Assembly: GCA_003505715.1 (NCBI GenBank)
Contig: DNXU01000566.1
Coordinates: 10,183-16,440 of the forward strand
Direction of reading: 5' to 3'
DNA length: 6,258 bases
Source of the DNA: Cyanobacteria bacterium UBA8803
GTDB lineage: Bacteria > Cyanobacteriota > Cyanobacteriia > Cyanobacteriales > Coleofasciculaceae
Below are positions 3,921 through 6,258 of this stretch, piece by piece. Below the pieces are notes generated by a model that worked only from the letters and a program-made list of their open reading frames with translations, was not told the DNA's origin and searched no databases. The translations under genes were made by a program, and so were the position numbers. Every line of letters begins with the position of its first letter. Position 1 is the first letter of the stretch.

Positions 3921-6226
3921 GAACAAGCTAGTTTTTCAATCCGCTCGTTGGACATGGTTAAAGGGGAAAATACATAATTATAATTTGGGCAGTTAACCTT
4001 TACCACTTTAACCAATTCTCTAATTGTTTCTTTGCGGTTGCCATCGGGATGAAAAGTAATTTCTCCTGTTGCCCCCCTAGTTTGAAAGGTTGACTCTTTT
4101 AGAGCCTTATGGACGAGATATCGGCTAGGTGTTGGATTTTTTTCTAATGCTGTAATTAAGACGCGGGTGGCGTCGTAGGTTAAAGCAGTGCGCCAGGTTA
4201 CGTCTTTTGCTCCTAATTTTCTAGCCATTTTGGGAAACTGGAGATTAAGACTACTCCACTCATGCCAAGGAATAGCTATAACGAGGCAGTTCGTTGCTTT
4301 TAGAGTTAAGAAATCTTTGCTATAAACGCTATCTCCTCCTACCATTGGATAACGGCATTGATTGGCTTCGACTAGGTTTAAGGTATTATTAAATACGAAT
4401 TCATTAGTGCGACCATCTGGTAATAAAACTAATACTTTGGCTCCCTGGTTTTGTGCTTGGTTGATAGCTTCATCCGCGTTGAATTCAGGATTAGATAAAT
4501 CGAATTCGGCTACAATTTGGCCGCCAGTGCCCTTGTAGTTAACCTGGAATCGATCTCGGATAGATTGGCTATAATTACTCTGGGGATTGTAAAAGACTGC
4601 TGCTTTAGTCTGGTGCTTTTGGTTAATCAAGTACTGCACCAAAGTCTGAGCATATAAGCGATCGCTCGGAACAGTACGCAGAAAAAAGGGATGCTGACTA
4701 AGCGCTCCTGAAGTGCTGGTGGGAGAAATCAATAAAAGCTGGTGTCTTTGATAAATTTCAAGTGTAGAACGGGTCACTTCACTGGCATAATGACCGACAA
4801 CGGCTAAAAGCTCCCTTTGTAGTACCAGCTTGTTAGCAATTCTTGCGGCTTGCTCTGGCTTATTGGCATCATTAGCAATCTCTACTTTAAGACCTTTGCC
4901 ATTAATTTTTTGGCCTTGATTGATTTCGTTTTGCGCTAAGGCAACTCCCCAGAGAATTTCTTTGGCCGTGAAGGGATTTTTATCAATGGGAACTGCTACG
5001 GCAATGGTATAGGTTGGTTGGCCTGCTAGTTTGGCATTATTCAGGTAAATTAAAGACTCCGGATCGTTAGGCTTTTTTTTAAGTGCTGTTTCTAACAAGA
5101 TAATGGCACCTTTTGGGTTGTTTTTGCCCAGTTCTGCAAGCCCCTTTTGTTTTTCTGGAGGTGCAGGAGTTGTCAGTAGGGATTCTTCACCACAGCTCAA
5201 ATTATCTTTAAATTGAACCGGACAAGATGCCGTAATTTTATAGACAAATCCGACAATGATCACCAGAATAGCACTTGTGCCAATTCCCACTTGCATTACC
5301 TTATTCAATCTGGCTCGATGGGGATGTTCTATCTCCCAGAGACGTTGGCGTATCTTCTGGATATTTTGAGGTCGTTTACATGGGGATTCATCCATCATCT
5401 CGTCAAGCAATATTGCTAACTTTTTAGAAATCTTTGGCACATCGGTTCGCCAATTAAACTGAACTGTCTGGCTGTCTTCAATGTTTAAAGGGTGTTTGCC
5501 AGTTAGCAAATGGATAAAGGTGCGTCCTAAGGCATAGAAATCTGAGTATTGGCTAGGTTGGCCCCTGGCTTGTTCTGGTGGTGTATAACCGGGCGAGATA
5601 ATAACTGTACCGCTATTATGTTGCAAACTATACAAGTAAGTCTTTGTGACTTCCTTAACGGCACCAAAGTCAATCAATACTAGTTGTCCATTAGGGCGTA
5701 GCATAATATTAGATGGCTTAATATCTCGGTGCCAAAAATTTCTTTGATGGAGGACAGCCAAGATTTGCGTCAGTTGTTTTAACCAATCTATTGCTTGCTC
5801 ACAAGTGATAGGTTGATCTTGGCGATCGCTCAGCCAGTCCTTCAAATTAATACCCTCAATCTTTGCCATCACCAGGCAGTGTAGTAATGAGTCGCTATCG
5901 GGCACGCTAACTGTAAAGTATCCATCTGGCTCTACTCTAGGAATTCCTGGATGGTTGAGCTGCTTAAGAACATCTGCTTCCCGTTGAAAGAGGGCAATTG
6001 CGCGATCGCAATCAGTGAGCAAGACTTTCAGAACTTTCTGAGTATCTCCATCTCTGCTGTCAATATCTTCTACTTCAAAGGTCTGGCCAAAGCTTCCTCT
6101 GTTCAGGGGCTGGATTGCTCGATATCGCCCTTGCGATAACATAGGGATTCCACAGTTATAGCAATATTTTTCATTAGTATTGACCGGATTTGTAAAATTT
6201 TTACATTTGGGATTAATGCAATACAT
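3908..6226 (-). CDS. Receptor Ser/Thr protein kinase with periplasmic-binding-protein sensor domain
   Basis: A 772-residue single-pass membrane kinase. Domain order: zinc ribbon (C3, C8, C22, C25); Hanks-type Ser/Thr kinase (about 35-297) with K67, E83, HRDIKPSN at 166-173 (D168), DFG at 186-188, PPE at 216-218, D229 and R285; a membrane helix (about 311-330); a Cys-rich linker with the LSCGEE motif (343-348); one TPR-like segment (357-401); and a type 1 periplasmic-binding fold of the branched-chain amino-acid receptor class (about 405-755) with VVGHYASEVTRSTLEIY (476-492) and SPTSTS (501-506). The kinase residues are intact except that the first glycine of the nucleotide loop is N42 (NRGSFG). 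Kinase in the cytosol and sensor outside is the inferred topology, supported by RAR and K before the helix. The role is probably to couple binding of a small solute to protein phosphorylation; ligand and targets are unknown. The start at 6226 places the zinc ribbon at the N-terminus as usual in cyanobacterial kinases. There is no Shine-Dalgarno, and heptad repeats occupy the upstream region. Confidence 0.93.
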   Translation of the reverse strand: MYCINPKCKNFTNPVNTNEKYCYNCGIPMLSQGRYRAIQPLNRGSFGQTFEVEDIDSRDGDTQKVLKVLLTDCDRAIALFQREADVLKQLNHPGIPRVEPDGYFTVSVPDSDSLLHCLVMAKIEGINLKDWLSDRQDQPITCEQAIDWLKQLTQILAVLHQRNFWHRDIKPSNIMLRPNGQLVLIDFGAVKEVTKTYLYSLQHNSGTVIISPGYTPPEQARGQPSQYSDFYALGRTFIHLLTGKHPLNIEDSQTVQFNWRTDVPKISKKLAILLDEMMDESPCKRPQNIQKIRQRLWEIEHPHRARLNKVMQVGIGTSAILVIIVGFVYKITASCPVQFKDNLSCGEESLLTTPAPPEKQKGLAELGKNNPKGAIILLETALKKKPNDPESLIYLNNAKLAGQPTYTIAVAVPIDKNPFTAKEILWGVALAQNEINQGQKINGKGLKVEIANDANKPEQAARIANKLVLQRELLAVVGHYASEVTRSTLEIYQRHQLLLISPTSTSGALSQHPFFLRTVPSDRLYAQTLVQYLINQKHQTKAAVFYNPQSNYSQSIRDRFQVNYKGTGGQIVAEFDLSNPEFNADEAINQAQNQGAKVLVLLPDGRTNEFVFNNTLNLVEANQCRYPMVGGDSVYSKDFLTLKATNCLVIAIPWHEWSSLNLQFPKMARKLGAKDVTWRTALTYDATRVLITALEKNPTPSRYLVHKALKESTFQTRGATGEITFHPDGNRKETIRELVKVVKVNCPNYNYVFSPLTMSNERIEKLACSGNW

Positions 6227-6230
6227 ATTT

Positions 6231-6258
6231 GGTAAGGTGATTGGTAATTGGTGATTGG
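6231..6258 (+). repeat. GGTRATT heptad repeat upstream of the kinase gene
   Basis: On the plus strand GGTAA (6231-6235) is followed by GGTGATT, GGTAATT, GGTGATT and GG, a 7-bp period running off the right edge. It ends 4 nt from the kinase ATG, so it fills the translation initiation region in antisense orientation. It may belong to the 3' end of a plus-strand gene beyond the window. Confidence 0.8.

Noticed and set aside
5213..5419. 68-codon plus-strand reading frame opposite the kinase membrane segment
   Set aside because: It is antisense to a strong coding region, with no motif or ribosome binding site.
5951..6139. 62-codon plus-strand reading frame opposite the kinase N-terminal region
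   Set aside because: It is antisense to the conserved kinase N-lobe; a chance open frame.
1..6258. Insertion sequence or transposon bounded by the terminal heptad repeats
   Set aside because: No transposase, integrase or target duplication is visible, and the repeats are low-complexity heptads that also occur in the middle of the window.

Overview
The window looks like cyanobacterial chromosome. The evidence is six copies of the HIP1 octamer GCGATCGC (at 662, 815, 1606, 4658, 5822 and 6002), two Uma2-family (DUF820) endonuclease-like genes, a zinc-ribbon Ser/Thr kinase of the type common in cyanobacteria, heptameric tandem repeats between genes, and a promoter with NtcA-box architecture. The genus cannot be fixed from the sequence alone.

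Layout from left to right: a heptad repeat (1-20) abuts the 3' end of purB (minus strand, adenylosuccinate lyase, probably starting at a TTG at 1315). The 161-bp spacer between purB and the next gene carries GTA-N8-TAC followed 23 nt later by TACAAT, pointing at purB. This is the layout of NtcA-activated class II promoters. A Uma2 gene on the plus strand (1477-2115) faces a second, divergent-sequence Uma2 gene on the minus strand (2261-2872), with a hairpin in the short spacer between their 3' ends. A 114-bp spacer containing a perfect 20-bp A/T palindrome separates the second Uma2 gene from a plus-strand mtfA-like zinc peptidase with an N-terminal membrane anchor (2987-3811). Between the 3' ends of mtfA and the last gene lies a compact repeat block (3818-3920): four perfect 14-bp units, a 7-bp hairpin, then inverted-orientation heptads. 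The last gene (3908-6226, minus) encodes a 772-residue receptor kinase: zinc ribbon, Ser/Thr kinase, one membrane helix, a TPR-like segment and a type 1 periplasmic-binding-protein domain. Heptads reappear just upstream of its start codon at the right edge.

No gene shares its orientation with its neighbour, so each is probably its own transcription unit and there is no evident operon. purB is housekeeping (purine synthesis). The kinase looks like a one-protein sensor for a small extracytoplasmic ligand. The MtfA-like peptidase and the Uma2 proteins have no role that can be read from context. No stretch over 300 bases lacks a gene. The items most worth a second look are the NtcA-like promoter of purB, the fused receptor kinase, and the GGTRATN heptads that sit in sense orientation at the 3' ends of three genes and even encode the last residues and stop codon of the kinase.
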